This document shows, in pieces, positions 52,363 to 60,743 of a stretch of 64,000 nt of DNA (within the stretch, counting starts at the first letter, position 1; each line of letters opens with the position of its first letter). The translations under genes were made by a program, and so were the position numbers. The stretch is from NCBI RefSeq assembly GCF_020731285.1, contig NZ_JAJFOW010000006.1, forward strand, positions 62,001 to 126,000. Reading direction: 5' to 3'. The stretch is from Cohnella baijiui. Its GTDB lineage: Bacteria; Bacillota; Bacilli; Paenibacillales; Paenibacillaceae. Under the pieces are notes generated by a model. It had not been told where the DNA came from. It did no database searches and worked only from the letters and a program-made list of their open reading frames with translations.

Positions 52363-53204
52363 TGGACATTCTCCCCTTCCCCGTATTGCCGGACCCGAGC
52401 GATCTGCGCCCGATGCGTGCCGTCGGCGTCCGGCGGCGTCTCCAGAACGAGCGGAACGCCGCGGAAACCCGGAATCGCCAGCAGGTCGCGGAATCCCGCA
52501 TCGCCGATGTGGCCTTCACCGATGGCCGCGTGGCGGTCTCGCCTCGAACCGGACGGATGGCGCGAATCGTTCAGATGGACGGCGACGAGCCCGTCCCAAA
52601 AGCCTAGCCGATCGCAGCGCCGTCCGAACGCTTCGCCGTTCGCTCCGTTCCATTCGCCGCTCGCGAACAGATGGCACGTGTCCAGGCAAAAGCCGATGCG
52701 CTCCGGCCGTTCGCACAGGCTGCGGATCTGGACGAGCTCCTCCGGCGTCGTTCCGGCCGGTCCGTGGTCGCCTGCCTGATTCTCCAGCAAGATCTTCGCA
52801 TCGCCTTGCCATTGCGCGAGCACGCGATTGAGCCAATCAATGATGCGCCGGTAGCCGGCGAGCGGATCGTCTCCCCGGATCACGCCGAAATGGACGACCG
52901 TGCCGAGCGAGCCGCACGCCTCCGCGATCGCCAGATCGTTCAGCGCACTTGCCGCCATCTGCAGAGCAACGTCTCCTTCGGCGGCGGGATTGAGCAGGTA
53001 GGCCGAGTGGCCGATCGAGACGACGCCCTCCTCCCGGCACCATGACGCGCACCGCTCTGCGTCGCCCGAGTCGAATCGCTTGAGCTGAAGCGTCCGCGGA
53101 TTGGAAGGGAAGTACTGGAACGCGTCGCCGCCCATCTCCTTCGCCCAGCGCGCCGCCTCCCGGAAGCCGCGGCGCGTGCTCACGTGACTGCCGACGGCCG
53201 TCAT
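52359..53204 (-). CDS. AP endonuclease family 2 (Nfo-like)
   Basis: The 281-residue protein has the endonuclease IV motifs: GSHVST, HSAYLLNPA, ENQAGDHG, CLDTCHLFASG and HLNDSRHPSGSRRDRH with EGHIG and LETP, which carry the three zinc ligands. It cuts DNA at abasic sites. Start at 53204 directly abuts the fpg stop (53205), so the glycosylase and endonuclease are translationally coupled. The family reads MGSHVS at the start; here it is MTAVGSHVS. Confidence 0.92.
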   Translation of the reverse strand: MTAVGSHVSTRRGFREAARWAKEMGGDAFQYFPSNPRTLQLKRFDSGDAERCASWCREEGVVSIGHSAYLLNPAAEGDVALQMAASALNDLAIAEACGSLGTVVHFGVIRGDDPLAGYRRIIDWLNRVLAQWQGDAKILLENQAGDHGPAGTTPEELVQIRSLCERPERIGFCLDTCHLFASGEWNGANGEAFGRRCDRLGFWDGLVAVHLNDSRHPSGSRRDRHAAIGEGHIGDAGFRDLLAIPGFRGVPLVLETPPDADGTHRAQIARVRQYGEGENVQ

Positions 53205-54023
53205 TCAGGCGTTCCGCTGGCAGTCCGGACAGTAGAACATCTTGCGCCCGGACAGCGTTTCGAGCCGAATCGTGCCTCCGCAGCGCGGGCAGGCTTCGCC
53301 TTCGCGGTCATAAATTTTCACTTTGTCGTCGTGGCCCCCGGTGAACGTATCCGTCGGCGTGAGCGGACGGTCCATATACCCCCCGTTGGCGGCGGCTTCC
53401 GTCAGCACGCTTCGCATCGACGCGAAGAGGCGATCCTTGGTCTCTTCCGTCAGCTCGGGAATCGCGGCGTCCGGCCGGATCTCGGCGTCGAAGCAAATCT
53501 CGTCTCCATAGCAGTTGCCGATGCCGGAGAGGAACTTCTGGTCCGTGAGCGCGGACTTCAGTTTGCCGCGGCGCTTCGACAGCCGGTCCTTGAAGGCGGC
53601 CGCCGTCAGACGGGCGTCGAACGGATCGGGTCCGAGTTCCTTCAGCTGCTCCAGCGCGGCCTTGGCGCTCAGACGGTGCAAAAAGCCGAGCCGCAAACCG
53701 CCGAAGAACAATCGGTTGCCGTCGTCGAATGTCAAAATGACCTGATAGTGTTCGTCTTCCTTCGGCGCATGCTCTCCATAGTGCAAATAGCCGCCGAGCA
53801 TGAGGTGGAGGAGCAGGCGGTATCCGTCGTCCAGGTGAAACAGCAGATGCTTGCCTCGCCGCTCCACGTACAGGATGCGTTTGCCTTCCAGCGCTTCCGC
53901 GAACGCCTCGGGCGCTTCGTTGATCGTCTTCTCGCGGTTCACGACCGCTCGCAAGATGACGCGGCCGTTCAAGAGCGGCGACAGCAGGCGGCGATACGTA
54001 TCCATCTCGGGCCATTCCGGCAT
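53205..54023 (-). CDS. Formamidopyrimidine-DNA glycosylase/Nei family protein
   Basis: The 272-residue protein begins MPEWPEM; Pro2 is the nucleophile and Glu3 the acid of the family. Lys in RGKHLLFHL and a C-terminal CPRCGG...CPDC zinc finger are present. MutM normally begins MPELPEV, so the Trp is atypical. The zinc finger motif is TLSGRKMFYCPDCQ. It removes oxidised bases. It is first in the fpg-nfo-cPPR-trx operon. Confidence 0.9.
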   Translation of the reverse strand: MPEWPEMDTYRRLLSPLLNGRVILRAVVNREKTINEAPEAFAEALEGKRILYVERRGKHLLFHLDDGYRLLLHLMLGGYLHYGEHAPKEDEHYQVILTFDDGNRLFFGGLRLGFLHRLSAKAALEQLKELGPDPFDARLTAAAFKDRLSKRRGKLKSALTDQKFLSGIGNCYGDEICFDAEIRPDAAIPELTEETKDRLFASMRSVLTEAAANGGYMDRPLTPTDTFTGGHDDKVKIYDREGEACPRCGGTIRLETLSGRKMFYCPDCQRNA

Positions 54024-54132
54024 TCCAGTTCAATCCCTTCGTTTCATCCTTGCGGATCTTCGTATGTAAGTGCTGACGGCTTCGTCCTGCGCGCGTGCAA
54101 GGAAGGCGAAGCGGATGAAGCGATGGCGCGGA

Positions 54133-54996
54133 TCAAGATCTTCCCGGCCCGCGTCCCGTTTCGAGGAGGAGCGCGTACAGCTCCGCCGGACCGGCGCACA
54201 CCGCGTCAGGAAGAACGCCGGCCGTCTCGCACCGTCGGCGCCAATCGTCCGGGGCGCACAGCCCGGTGAGAACGAGCAGCGTCGGGCAGCCTGCCGCGGC
54301 GCCTGCGGCGATATCGGTGTGGGGATTGTCCCCGACGACCCAGACGTCCGCAGCCGCGACGCCGGCCAGCGCCAGCGCATAATCCATGATGATGCCGCTC
54401 GGTTTGCCGATGACGACGGGGCGAACGCCCGTCGCCGCTTCCAGCAGCGCCGTTATGCTTCCTGCGCCGGGCAGAAATCCGCCGTCCACCGGCAGCAGCC
54501 GATCCGGATTGGTAGCTACAAACGCGGCCCCTCCCAGCAGATGTCCGACCGCTTCGGTCAGCTTGTCGTAGGCGAGCGCGCGGTCGATGCCTTGAACGAC
54601 GACTTGCGCCGGCTCCGCGCTGTCGGGGTCGAGCAAGCGAAGTCCGGCTTCGCGGAGCGCTTCCCGCAAGCCGTGCTCCCCAACGACGTATGCCGCGGCG
54701 CCCGGATGGCGTTCCCGTACGTAGGCGGCGGCCGCCATCGCGGAGGTGATCACCCGGTCCGGGCGAGCCGGAATACCCATTTTATGCAGATGTTTCGCCA
54801 CTTGCGCGGGCGTCCGCGTCGAATTGTTCGTCAAATACCAGCAAGGCAAATCTTGCGCCTCCAGATCCGCGACGAGCCGATCGGCGCCGGGAATGAGCGC
54901 GTCCCCCCGGTACAGCGTGCCGTCCAGATCGAACAGCAGCGCCTTGGGCGGACGCGACACGGCCTCCGGCCGCAGCGTGAGCGTCGAGCTCTCCAC
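54133..54996 (-). CDS. HAD-family phosphatase, NagD/YutF-like
   Basis: The 287-residue protein has motif I FDLDGTLYRGDALIPGA, motif II LTNNSTRTP, the Lys of motif III in IGKPSG, and motif IV VGDNPHTDIAAG, the order of the NagD subfamily (C2 cap). These dephosphorylate nucleotide or sugar phosphates. A GTG at 54996 is used; an upstream GGGGG is the best site. Confidence 0.9.
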   Translation of the reverse strand: MESSTLTLRPEAVSRPPKALLFDLDGTLYRGDALIPGADRLVADLEAQDLPCWYLTNNSTRTPAQVAKHLHKMGIPARPDRVITSAMAAAAYVRERHPGAAAYVVGEHGLREALREAGLRLLDPDSAEPAQVVVQGIDRALAYDKLTEAVGHLLGGAAFVATNPDRLLPVDGGFLPGAGSITALLEAATGVRPVVIGKPSGIIMDYALALAGVAAADVWVVGDNPHTDIAAGAAAGCPTLLVLTGLCAPDDWRRRCETAGVLPDAVCAGPAELYALLLETGRGPGRS

Positions 54997-55067
54997 GGTT
55001 ACGTTTCCCCCTTGTTGCGATGGATATCTGTCCCAACAATACCGTTTTGCCGCCTGTTCCGCAAGCT

Positions 55068-56501
55068 TTAGCGGGCGATCGGAGCGTTCGATTTGCGCAG
55101 CAGCCGCTCGATCCGCCTCGCCAGCGCTTCCCGCTCCGCCCGTCCGCGGGCGGGATCCCGAGCGGGAAGCGGTTTGCGCCGCGCGAGCTCCAGCGCCCGC
55201 TCCGCATAGCGGAGCGCCTGGGGCAGATCCTTGAGGCGATGCTCATAAAGCATCGCGAGCTCCACGTGCGCTTCGACGGAGGGCAGCGCGCTCCGCTCCG
55301 CCGCTTCGGCGGCGCGCAGCCAAAGCGATGCGGCCTCGTCCAGCCGGCCGAGCCGCTTGAAACGCGCCGCGGCCGGCAGCACCCATCGCTCCGACGCGGG
55401 CTCCCCCCGTCTTGCGAGCAGAGCTTCGTACAGCCGCTCCGCGTACGCTTCCGCGCCGTGCGCATCGAGCCACGCGGCGGTCCGGTACAGCTCCTCCGAC
55501 TCCTCGGGCAGCGCCCATTCGGCGCCGAGCCGACCCGCCAGCAGTCCGCCGAAGTGGATGGAGAGCGTCGCGAGCGTCAGGATGTCGCGCTCGTTGTGAA
55601 GGAAGACGCCCCGCAAATGCTCCGGGTCCCTTTCGCTCAAATAACGCATATAGAGCTCCGGCGCGAGCGAGCCCGGCACGTCGTCTTTGCGGATGATGCC
55701 GAGCCGGTCTTCCTCGATGCGGCTGAGCTTGCAGGAAGGCAGCGTATGGCGCCACAGCGCCCGCGACGGATGCAGAAAGTCGAGATGGCCCGGCTCCGCC
55801 CCGCTTCGGCGCCAGCCGTTCAGCACGAACCGGTTCACGAGCACCGGCCAGTCGAACGTCCGGCCGTTGTAGGTGACCAAATGCGTCTTGCCGTTGAATC
55901 GCGTCAGCAGATAAGATAGCATCGCCCGCTCTTCGCCGGGATGGCGGATGAGCAGCTGTTCCACGACGAACAGGCGGTCCTGCAGATCGGCGTAGCCGAT
56001 GCCGACCATGAACGGCACGTTGCCCGCCCCGACGCCCAGTCCCGTCGTTTCCGTATCGAGGAACAGCAGCTTGCCGGTCTCGATGTCGCCGGAGAGCCGC
56101 TCGCCGGTCTCTTCCTCCGCCCGCTTTTTGTTCTGCCGGGCTGCGATCGGCTTCAGCTCGGCCGCGTACACCGGCAGCTGTTCGAGTAAATAGTGTCCAT
56201 GGCGATGCTCGAGCGGGTAGACGGCCTTACGCAGGAGAAAAGCGCCTTGATCGGTCACGACTTCCTCTGCGCCCAGTTCAGCAAAGGCGTCCCGGCCCGC
56301 GAACAACGCGGGTCCGGCTTGCGCGCCGCCCGCCGACGATCCCTCCGGCAGGCCGTTCCGCCCGTCCGCCGTCCGCTCGCCGTCCGGCCGCGCGGCTTGG
56401 TCCGCCGCTTCCGCGGCTTCGCGCGCCTCCGTTTCGGCTTGCTTGACGGCCGCGGCGTGCGCGCGTAGGCGCTCCAGCCGGTCTCGCAGCCCGCCGCTCA
56501 C
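55068..56501 (-). CDS. mrfB: MrfB/YprB-like RNase H-fold exonuclease
   Basis: The 477-residue protein has the DEDD-type first motif LFLDTETTGLGVG, YNGRTFDWPVLVNRF, and HNERDILTLATLSIHF, the three exonuclease motifs. TPR-like helices follow in the C-terminal third. In B. subtilis MrfB acts with the MrfA helicase in excision of mitomycin lesions. The GTG start at 56501 overlaps the mrfA stop (GTGA), so the two are coupled. An N-terminal low-complexity Ala/Glu-rich segment (residues 15-60) is unusual. Confidence 0.9.
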   Translation of the reverse strand: MSGGLRDRLERLRAHAAAVKQAETEAREAAEAADQAARPDGERTADGRNGLPEGSSAGGAQAGPALFAGRDAFAELGAEEVVTDQGAFLLRKAVYPLEHRHGHYLLEQLPVYAAELKPIAARQNKKRAEEETGERLSGDIETGKLLFLDTETTGLGVGAGNVPFMVGIGYADLQDRLFVVEQLLIRHPGEERAMLSYLLTRFNGKTHLVTYNGRTFDWPVLVNRFVLNGWRRSGAEPGHLDFLHPSRALWRHTLPSCKLSRIEEDRLGIIRKDDVPGSLAPELYMRYLSERDPEHLRGVFLHNERDILTLATLSIHFGGLLAGRLGAEWALPEESEELYRTAAWLDAHGAEAYAERLYEALLARRGEPASERWVLPAAARFKRLGRLDEAASLWLRAAEAAERSALPSVEAHVELAMLYEHRLKDLPQALRYAERALELARRKPLPARDPARGRAEREALARRIERLLRKSNAPIAR

Positions 56502-58789
56502 GCCGTTCCCTCCGTCCGCCGGAGCAGGCCGAGTGCCAGATCCTTGCCGAGCAAGCCGACCTCCTCAATCGGTCCGACGCAGGCGGGACAGCCGCTCATG
56601 CAGCCGCAGCCCTGGATGAGCCGTCCCGCCTCGGCCAACAGCGCGTCGTGAATCTCGAACAGCCGCTGGCTCAGTCCGATGCCGCCCGGATACCGGTCGT
56701 AAAAGTAAATCGTCGGCTGCTTCGTGTGGACGGCCTTCACTTGAGGGACGACCCGGATATCGAGCGGGTCGCACATCAGGTGCAGCGGGGCGAGATGGAC
56801 GAGCACATTCGCCAGGCCGAGCAGCGCGGACTGCATGTCGTTCGCGCTTTTGGCCTCGGCCGCCTCCTCCGAAAAGGAAAACCAGTAGCCGCTCGTATGC
56901 AGCTCCTCCTCCGGGAGATGGATCGGGCCCGAACCGATGTTCTCGTGGGTGCGCAGGCGAAGCTTTTTGAAGATCGTCGGCTTCGACGTCACCATCAGCT
57001 CGCCGTATTGGCGCACGATGGCGCCCGAGGGGGACGCCTTTTCCTGGTCGACGTGCAGCACCTTGAGCTCGACCGCGAGATTCGCGTCGGTGAAGTAATC
57101 CACATTGACCTCGCGCACGTATGCTTTTTTCTCCGGATAGTCCAGCTTCTCGACCTGATATTGCACCCCTTCGTGCAGGTAGATCGCTTCCTCGTGAATC
57201 AGCGTGGGCGCGCTGAACCGGTCCACCTCGCCGAGCACGCGATGGCCTTCGGTCATGTCGATGATGATGAAGTTTTCCTGGGCGGCCGACCGCAGGGAGA
57301 TGCCATGCGCGGGGAACGCCTGCTCCATCCAGTACCAGCGGTCGCCGGTTCGGTGGAGCACCTTTTCCTCCTCGAGAAACTCGAGCAGGTCCGTTAGCTT
57401 TTCCCCTCCGAACGTATCCCCCATCTCGAAGGGCAGCTCATACGCCGCACACTTCAGATGATCGAGCAGGATGAGCAGGTTGTCCGGATGGATGCGAGCC
57501 TCCTCCGGAGACCGCCCGAGGAAGTAGTCCGGATTCTGGATCAAGTATTGATCCAGCGGATTGCTGCTCGCCACAAGGAACGTCACGGAGCTTCCGTGGC
57601 GCCTCCCCGCGCGTCCCGACTGCTGCCAGGTGCTGGCGATCGAGCCGGGATAGCCGTTCAGCACGCACGCCTGCAGTTGGCCGATGTCGATGCCGAGCTC
57701 CAGCGCGTTCGTGCTGACGACCCCGCGGATCTCGCCGCTGCGCAGCCCGCGCTCGATCTCCCGCCGCAGCTTCGGCAGATAGCCGCCGCGATAGCCGCGG
57801 ATCGACTTGGTCCCGAGCTCCCGCTTGACCAGCTCCTGCAAATAGGTCAGCAAAATCTCGACCCGCACGCGGCTGCGGGCGAACACGATCGTCTGGATGC
57901 CGCTGCGCAGCAGCAAGGACGCGAGCTTTTGCGACTCCAGCACGCTCGAGCGCCGGATGCCGAGCTGCTGGTTGACGACGGGCGGATTGTAGAACACCAT
58001 ATGCTTTTCCCCAGCGGGCGCTCCGTTGTCGTCGACGAGCTCGACCGGCACTTCGAGCAGCCGCTCCGCATGCTCCCGGGGATTGCGGATGGTGGCCGAC
58101 GCGCACAAAAACAGCGGGTCGTTCCCGTAAAACTTGCAAATGCGCTTCAGCCTTCGGATGACGTTGGCCACGTGGCTGCCGAACACGCCCCGATAGGCGT
58201 GCAGCTCGTCGATGACGATGTAGCGCACGTTCTCGAACAGCTTGACCCACTTCGTATGATGGGGAAGGATGGCCGAATGCAGCATGTCGGGGTTGGTCAC
58301 GACGATATGGCCCGCGTTGCGGATCGCCTGCCGGACCGTCGGCGGCGTGTCGCCGTCGTAGGTATGCGTCTTGATGTCGGCTTCCATCAGGTTCGCGAGC
58401 TCCTGCAGCTCGGCTACCTGGTCCTGCGCCAGCGCCTTCGTCGGAAACAAGTACAGCGCCCTCACGCTATCGTCCGCCAGCAGATGCTGGAGGACCGGCA
58501 AATTGTAGCACAGCGTCTTGCCGGAGGCGGTCGGCGTGACGGTGACGACGCTCCTCCCCCTCCGCACCGCCTCGAACGCCGCGGCCTGATGCGTGAACAG
58601 CGACTCGATGCCTTTGCGTTTCAGCGCCCCGCGCAGCCGTTCGTCGATCGACGCGGGCAGCGGCACCGTGCGGGCGGGCCGCGCAGGCTGCGTATGCCAA
58701 TAGGTGACGTTCGCCATGATCTCCGGATTGGACCGCAGATGATCCAGCCATTCCTCTACCGTTGCCGCTTTCCCCGTCCATGGATTCAC
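56498..58789 (-). CDS. mrfA: MrfA/YprA-like DEAD-box helicase
   Basis: The 763-residue protein has motif I TPTASGKT, motif II VIDELH, motif III SATIRN, motif VI QQSGRAGRR and a C-terminal four-Cys zinc motif CGCMSGCPAC, the MrfA zinc-binding domain. In B. subtilis MrfA is a 3'-5' helicase in mitomycin repair. I choose GTG at 58789 rather than ATG at 58819, because the -10 TACAAT overlaps that ATG and the GTG has GGGAG nine bases upstream. Regulation by LexA is suggested by the promoter. Confidence 0.9.
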   Translation of the reverse strand: MNPWTGKAATVEEWLDHLRSNPEIMANVTYWHTQPARPARTVPLPASIDERLRGALKRKGIESLFTHQAAAFEAVRRGRSVVTVTPTASGKTLCYNLPVLQHLLADDSVRALYLFPTKALAQDQVAELQELANLMEADIKTHTYDGDTPPTVRQAIRNAGHIVVTNPDMLHSAILPHHTKWVKLFENVRYIVIDELHAYRGVFGSHVANVIRRLKRICKFYGNDPLFLCASATIRNPREHAERLLEVPVELVDDNGAPAGEKHMVFYNPPVVNQQLGIRRSSVLESQKLASLLLRSGIQTIVFARSRVRVEILLTYLQELVKRELGTKSIRGYRGGYLPKLRREIERGLRSGEIRGVVSTNALELGIDIGQLQACVLNGYPGSIASTWQQSGRAGRRHGSSVTFLVASSNPLDQYLIQNPDYFLGRSPEEARIHPDNLLILLDHLKCAAYELPFEMGDTFGGEKLTDLLEFLEEEKVLHRTGDRWYWMEQAFPAHGISLRSAAQENFIIIDMTEGHRVLGEVDRFSAPTLIHEEAIYLHEGVQYQVEKLDYPEKKAYVREVNVDYFTDANLAVELKVLHVDQEKASPSGAIVRQYGELMVTSKPTIFKKLRLRTHENIGSGPIHLPEEELHTSGYWFSFSEEAAEAKSANDMQSALLGLANVLVHLAPLHLMCDPLDIRVVPQVKAVHTKQPTIYFYDRYPGGIGLSQRLFEIHDALLAEAGRLIQGCGCMSGCPACVGPIEEVGLLGKDLALGLLRRTEGTA

Positions 58790-58817
58790 TTCGTATCGCT
58801 CCCGTCCCTTTTTCTCC

Positions 58818-58846
58818 ATTGTACAGAATACATGTTCGCCCAGCAA
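58818..58846 (-). promoter_or_regulatory. mrfA promoter with LexA-like box in the spacer
   Basis: On the minus strand TTGCTG (58846-58841), 17-base spacer, TACAAT (58823-58818). The spacer holds GAACATGTATTC (58837-58826), one base off the GAAC-N4-GTTC LexA consensus. Transcription would begin about 58812, leaving a ~22-base leader before the GTG start. Confidence 0.65.
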
Positions 58847-59075
58847 CGGCAGACGGGCGGGAAATGCCGGTTTTGAAAGGCGCGCAGATGATTTTTTAAT
58901 TTTCTGAATATTCGTGTCGAACGCTTGTCCATCCCGCCGCAACCGGTCGAAACAGCGGTCCGGAGACGGGCGAAACGTCGCTTCGGCTGTCGCTTCCTGC
59001 GCTTTCCCGGGAAAAGGTGCATTCATTTCCCGCTCGGGTATACTGGAGATAGATTCGCGAAAGGGAGGATACGGG

Positions 59076-59669
59076 ATGACACGCTTAGCTTTGTTCCCGG
59101 AGGTGGCGGAGCTGCGCCATGCGAAACACGAGATCGAAAGCCAGTTTCTGAATCGATGGTCGCCGAGGTCTTTCCAGGAGAAGCCGGTCCCGGAGACGCT
59201 GCTGCACCGGGTGCTGGAAGCGGCCCGCTGGGCGCCTTCGGGCAACAACCTGCAGCCTTGGCGCTTCATCGTGGCGTCGACGCCCGATCGGCTTCGGGCA
59301 TTCCATACGTTCATCAACCCGAGCAACCTGACCTGGTGCGCCAAAGCGCCGGTCCTGATCCTTGTGCTGTCCAAAACGACGACCGACAAAGGTACGCCGG
59401 CCCGCACGCACGCCTTTGACGCCGGCGCCGCCTGGGGATATCTCGCCCTGGAGGCCGTTCATCTGGGGCTCGTTTCGCACGCGATGGGCGGATTCGATCA
59501 AGAGGCGGCGCGGACGACGCTGCAGATTCCGGAAGATTATGCGATGCACGCCGTCGTCGCGCTCGGCTATCGCGGTCCCGCCGACGCGCTGCCGCCGGAG
59601 CGGCAAGCCGCGGAGCGTCCCAGCACGCGGCGGCCGATCGAGGAATCCATCGTGGACTTCTCCGTCTGA
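59076..59669 (+). CDS. Nitroreductase family protein
   Basis: The 197-residue protein has the nitroreductase FMN motifs: NRWSPRSFQ near the N-terminus, ARWAPSGNNLQPWRF, and GLVSHAMGGFD. These reduce nitro compounds or quinones with NAD(P)H. The start at 59076 has AAAGGAGG seven bases upstream. It is divergent from mrfA, with about 230 bases between. A -10-like TATACT lies ahead of the start. Confidence 0.93.
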   Translation: MTRLALFPEVAELRHAKHEIESQFLNRWSPRSFQEKPVPETLLHRVLEAARWAPSGNNLQPWRFIVASTPDRLRAFHTFINPSNLTWCAKAPVLILVLSKTTTDKGTPARTHAFDAGAAWGYLALEAVHLGLVSHAMGGFDQEAARTTLQIPEDYAMHAVVALGYRGPADALPPERQAAERPSTRRPIEESIVDFSV

Positions 59670-59880
59670 GCGCCTGGGGTTTGCGATCGCAGCCAACGGG
59701 CTTCATCCGGGCGCACGATGCTTCCTGGCTCCTAACGCTCGCCGAAGGCCCCGCCTCCCTCTTCTCCCCCTCCCCCGCCAGAACGCATTGATGAGGCACG
59801 ACGTATAGAAGCCGCGCGGAACTGCCAAGCTATGCGACGGAAGCGGCGCTTCCAACCCGCGCGGAAGGAGGAGAGAACAG

Positions 59881-60096
59881 ATGGCCAAACCCGACGACCG
59901 TTCGGACAACGCCGAGAAGCTGAAGCGCTCGGTGCAGAATACGGTTTCCAACCTGGAGGAATCCGAGGAATACCTGGACGAGCATGCGGACGAGATCAGC
60001 CCGGAGGAGTCCGAGGCGATTCACGCCAAAAACGAGCGCAGACGCCAGAGCATTTCGGATCAGCGCAGCGAGATTCAGGACGAAACGAACGCTTGA
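59881..60096 (+). CDS. tlp: Small acid-soluble spore protein Tlp
   Basis: The 71-residue protein reads PDDRSDNAEKLKRSVQNT then SPEESEAIHAKNERRRQSI, like B. subtilis Tlp (PDDRSDNVEKLQ..., SPEERQAIEEKNARREESI). Tlp is a minor spore protein made in the forespore under sigma-G. AAGGAGGAGA precedes the start. A strong terminator follows at once. This supports a spore-former. Confidence 0.92.
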   Translation: MAKPDDRSDNAEKLKRSVQNTVSNLEESEEYLDEHADEISPEESEAIHAKNERRRQSISDQRSEIQDETNA

Positions 60097-60103
60097 CCCG
60101 AAC

Positions 60104-60131
60104 GACCGGCCGGTGGCCGGTCTTTTCTTTT
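60104..60131 (+). terminator. Terminator of tlp
   Basis: GACCGGCC (60104-60111), loop GGT, GGCCGGTC (60115-60122), followed by TTTTCTTTT. Confidence 0.9.
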
Positions 60132-60200
60132 CTGTGTTTCCCGGCCAATCGCGATATCAAATTCGTTTAAGCTTGCCTACCCCCAGTAGCGTGGGCATGT

Positions 60201-60525
60201 GCATGCGAAAATTCGAATAAGCCTGCCTAACGTTCCGCAGCGAGATCATGTGTATGCGAAAATTCGAATAAGCGTGCCTATCCCAAGCAGCGCGGTCATG
60301 CGTATGCGAAGTTTCGAATAAGCGCGCCTCCCCCTAGCAGCGTGGGCATGTGCATGCGAAAATTCGAATAAGCCTGCCTAACGTTCCGCAGCGAGATCAT
60401 GTGTATGCGAAAATTCGAACAGATCCCTTCTATTGAAGCTCAAAAAGGTCCATCGTATTCGAAAAATCGAATCCAATCCTGCCGTTTGACGAGATAATGA
60501 GCATTTGTATTCGAAAAATCGAACA
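60201..60525. repeat. Periodic palindromic repeat array 2 (50-52 bp period)
   Basis: Seven cores of the type GYATKCGAAAATTCGAA start at 60201, 60252, 60302, 60352, 60403, 60455 and 60507, with a degenerate copy near 60155. Intervals are 51, 50, 50, 51, 52 and 52 bp. The 51-bp unit starting at 60210 is repeated exactly at 60360. The last cores (GTATTCGAAAAATCGAA) match array 1 at 5170-5341 in reverse orientation. From 60526 to 60743 I see no gene. Short ORFs predicted in the array look like artefacts. Confidence 0.87.
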
Positions 60526-60743
60526 TATTGCGCACAAATAGAGGAATTCGCGACAAATGCAGATCGCGCAATGAGGATGTGCAGAGGGATTCGCAACAAC
60601 AAGTGCGGACGGCGCTCTTACGGTCGAGCCTATGAGCCCGAGGCCGATTGCTTGGGCCACACCCCGGTCCATGCCCAAAACAAATCCGCCCCACGGTTAG
60701 CCGACGATCGGCCGACGCCCGCGAGGCGGATTATTTAAGGCGG

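Noticed and set aside
58790..59407. Long N-terminal extension of mrfA
   Set aside because: It overlaps the nitroreductase gene and runs through the mrfA promoter; no homology-like features.
60201..60525. CRISPR array (short repeats with ~33-bp spacers)
   Set aside because: Cores are palindromic, only 17-19 bp, imperfect, and two spacers are identical; no cas genes are present; the same elements occur elsewhere.
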